Assembly (NCBI RefSeq): GCF_965227365.1
Contig: NZ_OZ245754.1
Coordinates: 620,001-684,000, forward strand
Direction of reading: 5' to 3'
DNA length: 64,000 nucleotides
From: Hwanghaeella sp965227365
GTDB lineage: Bacteria > Pseudomonadota > Alphaproteobacteria > UBA8366 > Aestuariispiraceae
Shown: positions 45,860-54,230 of the stretch, piece after piece
Layout of the letters: each line of letters starts with the position of its first letter
Numbering within the stretch: position 1 is the stretch's first letter
The notes under the pieces: generated by a model
What the model saw: the letters and a program-made list of their open reading frames with translations, nothing else
Database searches by the model: none
What the model was told of the DNA's origin: nothing
Made by a program: the position numbers and the translations under genes

Positions 45860-47914
45860 TCAGTCGTCCGACTTATCGGTCTTGTTGGCCTTGGCGAGGC
45901 TCTGGGCATCCTTTGCGCTGCGGAAGATGTCGCCCATCTTCGCCACGTTCGGGTTTTCAACGCCGATTTCTTTCATCATCTCGTCGATCAGCGGCGCCTG
46001 GGCGCGATAACGCAGGGCGCTCTCGATGACCTCGTCCGTGGGTGAACGGCTGCCGCCGCCGCCCGTGCCGGTCAGACCGTCGACATGCAGGATCTTGATG
46101 CCCTCGATCTTCTCCATCGGACGGACGCTTTCGCGGACGATGCCTTCCAGGCGGTCGATCATCTTCGACCGCAACTGGGCGGCGCGCGCATCCTCGGTCA
46201 GGATGTTCTCCGCCTCGTTCTTCAGGCGCTGAGCTTCCGCCGCGACCGCCGCGGTGACCTTGTCGGCCTCGGCCGCGATCTGCCGGGTATCGGCGTCCTT
46301 GCGGGCGATCATGCGGTCGATCGACGCCAGGCGTTCGGCCACCTCGGTTTCGCGGGTCGTGGTGACCTTCTCCTCGGCCTCCACCGCACGGGCGCGGACC
46401 GCTTCCACACCGATACGCGTCTCGGCTTCCTCGGCCTGTTTCTGCAACACGACGATTTGACGTTCGATTTCCGCCAGTTCCAGGACCTGGGCGCGTTCCA
46501 CTTCAAGCCGCTTCAGGTCACGGTCCTGCAGGATACGGGCTTCTTCCAAGCCCCGGTCGGAGGCGATGCGGGCGCGCTCGATCTCCTCGCGGGCGGCGAT
46601 TTCCGCTTCCTCGATGGTCTGCCGTTGGGCGATCTGCTGTGAGCGCAGCAGGCGGTCGCGCTCGATCCGCGCCTTGTCCAAACTCTGGTCGAGGGAGATC
46701 CGGGCCGTCTCGACAGCCTTGCTGGCGCCGATCCGGGCGGTTTCCAACTCCTGGCCACGGGCGATGTCGCGGGCTTCGGTTTCCTGATCGGCCAGGATAC
46801 GGGCTTCCCGCAGTTGACGATCGGAGACGATCTTGGCGCGTTCCAGATCCTCGTTCGCCGAAATCTCGGAGCTTTCGACATCGTGACGCTGCTTGATCTG
46901 TTCCTGACGGATCAGACGCTCGCGTTCTATGCGCGCCTTCTCAAGGGCCTGCTCCTGGGCGATGCGGGCCTGTTCGACCTCCTGACGCGCCTTGATCTCC
47001 TCTTCTTCCAGGCTGCGGCGCTGGTCGATTTCATAGGTGCGGGTTTCGCGATCCGTGGTGATCCGGGACCGTTCGATTTCCGCCTGGCGGGTTACCCGCG
47101 TGCGCTCGATCTCGGCGCGCTGTTCGGCGCGCAGGGCTTCCAGCGTACGTTCCTGATGGAGGCGGGAGCTTTCGCTCTCTTCCTCCAGCTTCAGGGTTTC
47201 CTTTTCCGCTTCCAGGTTGCGGGAGCGGATCGCCAGCATGGAGGATTGCTCGATGTCGTTGCGCAGCTTGCGACGGGACTCGATGGTCTCGATCAGTTGC
47301 GTCAGACCCTCGGCATCGAACCGGTTCGCCGGATTGAAGAATTCCAGATTGGTCTGGTCCAGGTCCGTGATGGCGACCGATTCAAGTTCCAAACCGTTCT
47401 TGGCTAGTGCCTCGGCGGCCCGCTTCTCGACGATCTCCACGTAGTCCCCGCGTTTCTCGTGCATCTCGTCGAGGCTCAGTTCCGCCGCGACGGAGCGCAG
47501 GGCGCTGATGAACTTGCCCGACAGCAGTTCCGCCAGGCCTTCCGGATCGGTGGTTCGCCGGCCCAGCGTGGATGCCGCGGCTGCAACCGCTTTCTTTTCC
47601 TGCACGACCCGGACAAAGAAATCCGCTTCGATATCGACGCGCATGCGATCCTTCGTGATGACCGCATTCTCGCGCGTCCGCGCGATCGGTATGCGGACGA
47701 CATTCAGGTTGACCGGCGTCACTTCATGGATAATCGGCAGTACCAGGGCGCCGCCGTTTATCACCACCTTTTCCCCGCCAAAGCCGGTCCGGACGAAGGC
47801 GACCTCCTTGGTGGAACGATGGTACAACCAGTTCAGCAGATAGACGGCCACGACGATCACGATGATCGCGACGATGAGCCAGAGGATGATCGATCCTATC
47901 AGACCGGTAGACAT
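45860..47914 (-). CDS. flotillin-like SPFH protein with expanded coiled coil
   Basis: 684 residues. A single N-terminal membrane segment (SIILWLIVAIIVIVVAVYLL, residues 8-27) anchors the protein, followed by an SPFH/Band 7 domain (residues ~30-225). From about residue 235 to 560 there is a long charged coiled coil with recurring ExARIxxDRxLExARI-type units (about 11-residue spacing) rich in Glu, Arg, Ile and Ala. The C-terminus has GTGGGGSRSPTDEVIESALRYRAQAPLIDEMMKEIG. Flotillins organise membrane microdomains. Its position between the TIM-barrel gene and the SRPBCC gene is odd and suggests it scaffolds this pathway at the membrane; that is inference. Confidence 0.92.
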   Translation of the reverse strand: MSTGLIGSIILWLIVAIIVIVVAVYLLNWLYHRSTKEVAFVRTGFGGEKVVINGGALVLPIIHEVTPVNLNVVRIPIARTRENAVITKDRMRVDIEADFFVRVVQEKKAVAAAASTLGRRTTDPEGLAELLSGKFISALRSVAAELSLDEMHEKRGDYVEIVEKRAAEALAKNGLELESVAITDLDQTNLEFFNPANRFDAEGLTQLIETIESRRKLRNDIEQSSMLAIRSRNLEAEKETLKLEEESESSRLHQERTLEALRAEQRAEIERTRVTRQAEIERSRITTDRETRTYEIDQRRSLEEEEIKARQEVEQARIAQEQALEKARIERERLIRQEQIKQRHDVESSEISANEDLERAKIVSDRQLREARILADQETEARDIARGQELETARIGASKAVETARISLDQSLDKARIERDRLLRSQQIAQRQTIEEAEIAAREEIERARIASDRGLEEARILQDRDLKRLEVERAQVLELAEIERQIVVLQKQAEEAETRIGVEAVRARAVEAEEKVTTTRETEVAERLASIDRMIARKDADTRQIAAEADKVTAAVAAEAQRLKNEAENILTEDARAAQLRSKMIDRLEGIVRESVRPMEKIEGIKILHVDGLTGTGGGGSRSPTDEVIESALRYRAQAPLIDEMMKEIGVENPNVAKMGDIFRSAKDAQSLAKANKTDKSDD

Positions 47915-47928
47915 GGTTTCTCTCCCTC

Positions 47929-48777
47929 TCAGCCAGATTTGCCCGGGGCAGTTTTAATCGCCTTGAAGGCCTTGGTTTGTTCGGTAAGGGCGACTTCCGT
48001 CGGCAGCCGTTCCATGGAGGAAGCGCCGTAGAAGCCGTGGCAGTGCTCGGTATTGTCCAGGATGTACTGGGCATCCGAAGGCATCGCGACGGGACCGCCA
48101 TGGACCAGGACCAGAACCTCGGGGTTCACGCGCCGGGCCGCTTCCGACCAGGCGTCGACCAGGGCCGGGCAGTCTTCCAGTTTCAACGCTGTTTCCGCCC
48201 CGATTGAACCGCCCGTCGTCAAACCCAGATGGCAGACGATGATATCGGCCCCGGCGGCGGCCATTGCCGTCGCGTCGTCCTCGTTGAAGACGTAGGGCGT
48301 GGTCAGCAGATCCTTTTCGCGGGCCATCCGGATCACATCGACCTCCTGCCCGTAGGACATGCCGGTTTCTTCCAGATTGGCGCGGAACGTGCCGTCGATC
48401 AGCCCGACAGTCGGGAAGTTCTGGACGCCGGAAAAGCCGATCGCTTTCACCTGGTCCAGGTAATGATCGAAGATGCAGAAGGGATCCGTTCCGTTCACGC
48501 CGGCAAGGACCGGCGTGTGCTGCACCACCGGCAACACTTCATGGGCCATTTCCATGACGATCTCGTTGGCGTTGCCATAGGCCATCAGACCAGACAGTGA
48601 TCCGCGGCCCGCCATGCGATAGCGCCCGGAATTGTAGATCACGATCAGGTCGATGCCGCCGGCTTCCTCGCACTTCGCCGACAGGCCGGTGCCCGCGCCG
48701 CCGCCGATGATCGGTTCCCCGTTCCGGCGCATGGTGTGGAACTTCTCAAGAAGTGTCTTTCGTTCAATGCGCGGCAT
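47929..48777 (-). CDS. phosphoenolpyruvate hydrolase-like TIM-barrel protein
   Basis: 282 residues from ATG 48777 (MPRIERKTLLEKFHTMRRNGEP). TIM-barrel family PF09370-like: IIGGGAGTGLSAKCEEAGGIDLIVIYNSGRYRMAGRG, GVQNFPTVGLIDGTFRANLEETGM, GADIIVCHLGLTTGGSIG and VLVHGGPVAMPSDAQ. This family is also the C-terminal half of tomato Tm-1. The gene overlaps the 3' end of the LivF-Tm-1 fusion by 14 bases on the same strand, so the two are translated in a coupled manner. The enzymatic activity of the family is poorly established, so I call it hydrolase-like by name only. Confidence 0.9.
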   Translation of the reverse strand: MPRIERKTLLEKFHTMRRNGEPIIGGGAGTGLSAKCEEAGGIDLIVIYNSGRYRMAGRGSLSGLMAYGNANEIVMEMAHEVLPVVQHTPVLAGVNGTDPFCIFDHYLDQVKAIGFSGVQNFPTVGLIDGTFRANLEETGMSYGQEVDVIRMAREKDLLTTPYVFNEDDATAMAAAGADIIVCHLGLTTGGSIGAETALKLEDCPALVDAWSEAARRVNPEVLVLVHGGPVAMPSDAQYILDNTEHCHGFYGASSMERLPTEVALTEQTKAFKAIKTAPGKSG

Positions 48778-51052
48778 TGCGTGCCTCTCTTCTTGTCGGA
48801 TTGATCTCGTCCAACGCCCTGACCGCCGCATCCGCGAAACCGGGGTCGTTGATGTGATGGGGTACCCGGACCAGTCGCCGGTTCGGGCCTTCCCGGAAGT
48901 TGCGTGTGACCGCCTCGAACAAGGCGGCATCCGCTTCCGGGTCGTGGAAGGGCTGGCCGGGGGCGTCGAGGGCGGAAACACCTTTTTCCGGGATCAGAAA
49001 ACGCACGGGCCCGTCCATCCGGTTCAGCCGTTCGACGATCCATTCACCCATGCGGGTGTTCTCGTCGCGGGTCGTGCGCATCAGGGTGACCTGCGGATTG
49101 TGTTCAACGAAGGTCCGGTTCTTGTATTTCTCGGGCACCGTGTTGCGCGGGCCGAAATTGACCATGTCGAGCGCCCCGACGGATCCGACATAGGGGATGC
49201 GGGTTCTGATGAAGGCGCCGAAGCGGTCCTCGTTAGCGGGGAAGACACCGCCCATCATCATGTCGCAGACCTCGGTGGTGGTCAGGTCGATGGCCGCACT
49301 CAACATGCCGCTGTCGGCCAGTTTTTCCATCGATCTGCCGCCGACGCCCGTGGCGTGGAAGACAAGACAATCGTATTGGTCCTCGAGCTGCGCCGTGATT
49401 TGCTGGATCGCGGTCGTGGTGACCCCGAACATGGTCAGCCCCAGGCTTGGCTTGCCGTCGCTTTCCTGCCCTGCATTTCGGGCCGCCTTGACCATGCCGG
49501 CGATCGCGTTCGCGCCGTTGGCCAGGACACGGCGGGATATGCGGTTCAGGCCCTGCACGTCGGTCACCGAGTACATCATCATGATATCGGCCGGGCCGAC
49601 ATATTGACCGACCTCGCCCGAGGCGACGGTGGAAATCATCACCTTCGGCACGCCGACGGGCAGGCGGCGCATTGCCGGTGTCGCCAGCGCGGTGCCGCCG
49701 GACCCGGCCGCTGAAATCACGCCGCCGATGCCGCGTTGCCGGGGCAGCCAGTTCTCGAAGGCTTCCTGCATGGCGCGGATCGAAGCGCCGCGGTCGCCGG
49801 TGAAGACCGACCCTGCGCCGCCGCGGGCATAAGCCGCCACCATATGCGGCGGCACGTCGGCGGAGGACGGCTTGCCGGAGGTCGAGAGGTCGACCGTGCG
49901 GACAGTGAGGCCCTGTTCGACGATCCGGTCGCGGATATAGGTCAGTTCGGCACCCTTGGTGTCGAAGGTGCCGACCACGTAGATATCGTCGCCGCGCAGC
50001 AGTTCCAGCGGTGTCAGGGGTTCGGAAAACAGCGGTTCCGGCTTGGTGTCGAAGGGCCGGGCCGGTTGCTCCGGGGCCTGTCTGGTCGGTCGCTCGCCCG
50101 GTTTGCCTTCCTGCCAATGGGCGTTGGACCAGCGTGTCGGCGGCACATAGACCAGATTGGATTTCGGTTCCGGCGTCTTTTCTTCAGGACGCTCCTCGAC
50201 GTCCGCCCGACCCTCCATGGATTCCGCTTGCGCGGGCGGCGCGGCATGTGCCGTGGGCTCGGGCGTGGCGGGGACCACCTGCGTCATGGTCAGGTCGACA
50301 TCCTCATGGGAGTGCCGGCCGACGCCCAGCAGACGTTCCTGCAAGGTTCGGTCCGCGGCTAGCTGCCGCGCCGGCATCACGTTGCCAACACGGCCGTTCA
50401 CCATGATGGCGACGTCCTCGGAGACGGAGGTCGCGACCGCGATATTCTGTTCGATCAGCAGGATCGTGACGTCGCTCTGTTCCGCCAGGGTACGCAAAAG
50501 GTTCTCGACCTGTTCGACGATCACCGGGGCAAGACCTTCGGTCGGTTCGTCCAGGATCAACAGGCGCGGGTCCTGCAACAAGGCGCGGGAAATCGCCACC
50601 ATCTGCTGTTCGCCGCCGGAAAGCTGGCCGGCGCCGTTGCGCCGCCGCTCGTAAAGGCGGGGGAAGGTGTCGTAGATGCGTTCGATCGTCCAACTGCGGC
50701 CGCTGCCGGAAACCAGGCGCAGATGCTCGTCCACGGTCAGCGACGGCCACAGCCGCCGGCCCTGCGGCGTATAACCGACGCCCAGTCCGGAAATCCGGTG
50801 GGTCGGCTGATTGCTGATTTCCTGCCCCTCGAACTGGATCGATCCGCGCCGGGCGGGCAGCAGCCCCATGATCGCGTTGCACAACGTGGTCTTGCCCATG
50901 CCGTTGCGGCCGACAATAGAAAGGACCCCATGATCCAAGGTCAGGTTCACGCCCTGAAGCGCATGGGAATGCCCATAATAGACATGCAGGTCTCGGATCT
51001 GCAGCACAGGGGCGTTGGCGTTTCTGCGGCGATTGCGATCAACCATGGCCAT
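48764..51052 (-). CDS. LivF-type ABC ATPase fused to a Tm-1-like (UPF0261) domain
   Basis: 762 residues. Residues 1-250 are a complete LivF ATPase (Walker A GRNGMGKT, residues 48-55; signature LSGGEQQMVAIS; Walker B LLILDEPTEGLAP). Residues ~251-355 are a Pro/Glu/Ala-rich linker. Residues ~356-760 are a Tm-1-like UPF0261 domain, recognisable by IYVVGTFDTKGAELTYIRDRIVEQG, GISAAGSGGTAL-like IGGVISAAGSGGTALATPAMRRLPVG, MYSVTDVQGLNRISRRVLANGANAIAGMV and MFGVTTTAIQQI. It overlaps livG by 14 bases upstream and the TIM-barrel gene by 14 downstream. A single open frame and a plausible linker argue against a sequencing artefact. It probably couples import to sensing or processing of the ligand. Confidence 0.92.
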   Translation of the reverse strand: MAMVDRNRRRNANAPVLQIRDLHVYYGHSHALQGVNLTLDHGVLSIVGRNGMGKTTLCNAIMGLLPARRGSIQFEGQEISNQPTHRISGLGVGYTPQGRRLWPSLTVDEHLRLVSGSGRSWTIERIYDTFPRLYERRRNGAGQLSGGEQQMVAISRALLQDPRLLILDEPTEGLAPVIVEQVENLLRTLAEQSDVTILLIEQNIAVATSVSEDVAIMVNGRVGNVMPARQLAADRTLQERLLGVGRHSHEDVDLTMTQVVPATPEPTAHAAPPAQAESMEGRADVEERPEEKTPEPKSNLVYVPPTRWSNAHWQEGKPGERPTRQAPEQPARPFDTKPEPLFSEPLTPLELLRGDDIYVVGTFDTKGAELTYIRDRIVEQGLTVRTVDLSTSGKPSSADVPPHMVAAYARGGAGSVFTGDRGASIRAMQEAFENWLPRQRGIGGVISAAGSGGTALATPAMRRLPVGVPKVMISTVASGEVGQYVGPADIMMMYSVTDVQGLNRISRRVLANGANAIAGMVKAARNAGQESDGKPSLGLTMFGVTTTAIQQITAQLEDQYDCLVFHATGVGGRSMEKLADSGMLSAAIDLTTTEVCDMMMGGVFPANEDRFGAFIRTRIPYVGSVGALDMVNFGPRNTVPEKYKNRTFVEHNPQVTLMRTTRDENTRMGEWIVERLNRMDGPVRFLIPEKGVSALDAPGQPFHDPEADAALFEAVTRNFREGPNRRLVRVPHHINDPGFADAAVRALDEINPTRREARNAAH

Positions 51053-51824
51053 GCCCCAGATAGAGTTCCTGCACTTCCGGATCGTTTTCGATCTCCTCCG
51101 GCGTGCCTTCCTTAAAGATCCGCCCGTTATGCATCATGGTGACCGACTCCGAGACCCGCAGCGCCACGTCCATGTCGTGTTCGATAATGATGAAGCCGAT
51201 ATGGTCCGGCAGGGCCTGAAGGATTTCGACCAGTTCGGTCCGCTCCGTCGGTGACAGGCCGGCGGCGGGTTCGTCGAACAGGATCAGGCGCGGCGCGCCG
51301 GCCAACGCCAGGGCGATCTCGAGCTGCCGCTGCTGGCCGTGACTGAGATCCGCGACCATGACGTCACGCACATTCTCTAGATGCACGGCGGACAGCAGCG
51401 TCTCCGCCGCCTCCATGCCGCTGTCGTCGCGTCGGGGCCGGCGCAGGGAAAATCTCCCGCGGCTCACGCCTCGACAGGCGAGATAGATATTGTCGATGAC
51501 GCTGAGGCCGCCGAACAAAAGGGATATCTGATAGGTCCGGCGAAGGCCGCGACGGATCCGCTCGTGCACCGGCAGATCCGTCACGTCCTCCCCGAACAGA
51601 CGCACGCGACCGGTCGTCGGGGGAAAATCCCCCGTGATCGCGTTGAACAGGGTGGTCTTTCCCGCCCCGTTGGAGCCCAGAACCGCCCGCCGCTCACCCG
51701 CCTTGACGGTCAGGTTGATGTCCGCCAGCGCCACGAGCGCGCCGAAATGGCGGCTCACGGCTTCCAGCTCCAGCGCATAAAGGCCGGCGCTTTGCAGACG
51801 GGAGAGGGCGGAGGTCACAGGCAT
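51039..51824 (-). CDS. LivG-type ABC transporter ATPase
   Basis: 261 residues. Walker A GSNGAGKTT, LivG-type Q-loop segment RRTYQISLLFGGLSVIDNIYLACRG, signature LSHGQQRQLEIALALAG and Walker B LILFDEPAAGLSP. The first 15 residues precede the ABC core. Partner ATPase of the LivF-Tm-1 fusion, overlapping it by 14 bases. Located 50 bases after the binding-protein gene. Confidence 0.93.
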   Translation of the reverse strand: MPVTSALSRLQSAGLYALELEAVSRHFGALVALADINLTVKAGERRAVLGSNGAGKTTLFNAITGDFPPTTGRVRLFGEDVTDLPVHERIRRGLRRTYQISLLFGGLSVIDNIYLACRGVSRGRFSLRRPRRDDSGMEAAETLLSAVHLENVRDVMVADLSHGQQRQLEIALALAGAPRLILFDEPAAGLSPTERTELVEILQALPDHIGFIIIEHDMDVALRVSESVTMMHNGRIFKEGTPEEIENDPEVQELYLGHGHG

Positions 51825-51874
51825 TGTCGTTATTCTTCCAACGGTGCGATTGTCATTGAGGTCCGTTCCGGGCC

Positions 51875-53125
51875 TTAGCTGCAGGGCGGGTTTTCTCGCC
51901 CGACCTGGCCGTATTCCAGGAACTTTTCATACGACACGCCAAGCGTCTGGTTGACCTGCGGGATGACCTTGATGGTCTTGTTCACCAGATTGCCGTCCGG
52001 CCCTTCGATCACTTCCGTCAGGAAGATGTCGGCGACAGCCTGACGGCGCTCGTCCAGGTGGACCTTGCCGGTGGGCGTGTCGAATTCCAGGGTCGACAGT
52101 GCCGCGCGATACTTCGCACCGCCGTCCGAGAGATCGCCGCCGACTTCGTTCAAGGCCAGCAGAGCCGCTTTGGTGTTGATGTAGTAGGCATGGGCGAACA
52201 GCGAGGGCGAGGGGAAGCCATCCGGGAATTGTGCTTTGTAGGCTTCCACGAACTTGTTCCAACGCGGATCGTCCCAGGTATCCGAGATCGGGCTGCCCGA
52301 CGGCGTGCCGATAACGAAGTCACGGGTCCGGCCCTTGGAGCCGAGAACGCTCTGATCGACCGTGATCGAACCGCCGATCAGGGGCAGTTCCCCGCCGGCC
52401 TGCTCATATTGGGTCAGGAAGTTGACCGCGTCGGCGCCGCCCAGGGCGACGAAGATTGCGTCCACGTCATCCGGAAGTGCGGCGATGACCGAGGAATAGT
52501 CCTTGTTGCCGATCGGAACCCAGAAACGGGCATCGACCGGGGCCTCGCCGCCGAGACGGCAGAACGGCTCCAGGAAGCCGAAGACCTGCGTGTAGGGGAA
52601 GGAGTAGTCCTCCGCCAGCACGGCGACCTTGCGGTAACCCTTTTCGTTGTAGACATACTCACCAAGGCCGGCCATCCACTGCGCGCCCTCGGTCGAGAAG
52701 CGGAAGAAGTTTTCGGCCGGTGCACGAAGCGTGGTGTCCTGCGCGGCGGAGGAGCCGTTCAGGAACGTGACGTTCGGCTGCGTCTTGGCATAGTCCTTGA
52801 CCGCCAGGCCTTCCGACCCGGAAAGCGGCCCGACCAGAATCTGGACACCGTCCTGCTCGACCAGTTTGCGGGTCGCGCGGATGGCACTGTCCGGCGATGC
52901 GTCGGACGATCCCGTGATCAATTCGATCTTCTTGCCGCCGGCGGTATAGCCGAATTCCTCAAGGGCGAGTTTTACGCCCCGCATGCTGTCCTCGCCCAGG
53001 ACCGTGAAGGCCCCTTCCAGTGTGGCGAGTGCCCCCATTTTGATGCTGTCCTGCGCCATGGCGCCGGTACTTGCGAACGACAACAGCGCCGCCGCTGCTA
53101 AGCTCTTACTCAGTTTACCGATCAT
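51875..53125 (-). CDS. LIV-type ABC substrate-binding protein
   Basis: 416 residues from ATG 53125. Signal peptide IGKLSKSLAAAALLSFASTGAMA, then SIKMGALATLEGAFTVLGEDSMRGVKLALEEFGYTAGGKKI, the type I periplasmic fold. Contains VLAEDYSFPYTQVFGFLEPFCRLGG and WDDPRWNKFVEAYKAQFPDGFPSPSLFAHAYYINTKAAL. It is only distantly related to the tandem pair at 35975/37418. Ends in a cysteine-containing ENPPCS tail. It supplies ligand to the livHM pair encoded just upstream; the AmiC/urea-type sequence start may mean a small amide or polar ligand, but this is weak. Confidence 0.9.
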   Translation of the reverse strand: MIGKLSKSLAAAALLSFASTGAMAQDSIKMGALATLEGAFTVLGEDSMRGVKLALEEFGYTAGGKKIELITGSSDASPDSAIRATRKLVEQDGVQILVGPLSGSEGLAVKDYAKTQPNVTFLNGSSAAQDTTLRAPAENFFRFSTEGAQWMAGLGEYVYNEKGYRKVAVLAEDYSFPYTQVFGFLEPFCRLGGEAPVDARFWVPIGNKDYSSVIAALPDDVDAIFVALGGADAVNFLTQYEQAGGELPLIGGSITVDQSVLGSKGRTRDFVIGTPSGSPISDTWDDPRWNKFVEAYKAQFPDGFPSPSLFAHAYYINTKAALLALNEVGGDLSDGGAKYRAALSTLEFDTPTGKVHLDERRQAVADIFLTEVIEGPDGNLVNKTIKVIPQVNQTLGVSYEKFLEYGQVGRENPPCS

Positions 53126-53159
53126 CGTTACCTCCCAAACACGGTTATAGAAACTCGGT

Positions 53160-54227
53160 TTATTGTTCGAACGATGGGGCAGCCTGCCCGTCGTCCCGTT
53201 CTGCCCGGACACGTTGGTTCCGCGCATTCCAGTTGAGCGCGATGCGGTTGCGCACCTTGCTCCAAATTCCAAGGATCCCGTCCGGCGAGAACAGCACCAC
53301 CAGCAGGAAGGCCAGCCCGATCACGGTGTTGAACCGTTCCCGGTCGATCAGGTCGATTGCGAAATTCTCCAACAGCACGAAGCCGATGGCGCCCAGGAAC
53401 GGACCGATCGGATGGCGCATGCCGCCGACGACCGCGATCACCAGGATGTCGATTGCGACATCGACGCCGACGGATCCGGGGGATATCCGGCCGTTGAACC
53501 AGACCAGCAGCACGCCCGCCGTCCCGGCGATGATGCCGGAGAGGAAATAGGCGGCGATGCGATGCAATGTGACGTCATAGCCCAGCGCGTGCATGCGCCG
53601 CGGGTTATCCCGGATCGCCTGCAGGCTGAGGCCGAAATTCGCCCGCGCCCCATAGACGACCATGCCGTAGAAGAAGGCCGCCAGCGCCAGGGTCATGTAG
53701 TAGAAGGGGATCGGGTCGCGCCAATACAGGCCGAACAGGGTCGGCGGTTCGACCCCGGCATAGCCGGTGAACCCGTTGAACAGTACGTAGTTCTGGCGCA
53801 CGAAATAGAAGAAGGCGACGGCGATCGCGAGGGTGATCATGATCGTATAGATCCCCTCGGTCCGGACCGAGATCGCGCCGATCAGCGCGCTGAACGCGGC
53901 AGCGCCCAGAATTGCGACTGGAATGGTGATCCACCACGGCCAGCCGAGGCCCATCACCCCGACGCTGTTGTCGCCGAAGATGGCCATCAGGTATCCGGCG
54001 AAACCGGCCACCGTCAATTGGGCCAAGCTGACCATCCCGCCATAGCCGGCCAGCATCATCAGCGACAGCGCGACCATGCCCAGGATCAGCGAATAGGCGC
54101 CGATCTGATAGGTGAAGAAATCGGTGGAGAAGGTCGGGTAGGCGAGCAGGAACACCGCCACGACAATCTTGGCCGGATGAATGTCCGTCCAGCCGGCGGT
54201 GCCTGAGAATATGCCGCGTATCGCCAT
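53160..54227 (-). CDS. LivM-type permease
   Basis: 355 residues, about ten hydrophobic segments. Has IGAYSLILGMVALSLMMLAGYGGMVSLAQLTVAGFAGYLMAI at the start, the cytoplasmic loop ANFGLSLQAIRDNPRRMHALGYDV, GNISPGSVGVDVAI-like residues (NGRISPGSVGVDVAIDILVIAVVGGMRHPIGPFLGA) and a polar tail. It pairs with the LivH encoded upstream, 3 bases away, and ends 34 bases before the binding protein. Confidence 0.92.
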   Translation of the reverse strand: MAIRGIFSGTAGWTDIHPAKIVVAVFLLAYPTFSTDFFTYQIGAYSLILGMVALSLMMLAGYGGMVSLAQLTVAGFAGYLMAIFGDNSVGVMGLGWPWWITIPVAILGAAAFSALIGAISVRTEGIYTIMITLAIAVAFFYFVRQNYVLFNGFTGYAGVEPPTLFGLYWRDPIPFYYMTLALAAFFYGMVVYGARANFGLSLQAIRDNPRRMHALGYDVTLHRIAAYFLSGIIAGTAGVLLVWFNGRISPGSVGVDVAIDILVIAVVGGMRHPIGPFLGAIGFVLLENFAIDLIDRERFNTVIGLAFLLVVLFSPDGILGIWSKVRNRIALNWNARNQRVRAERDDGQAAPSFEQ

Positions 54228-54230
54228 CGG

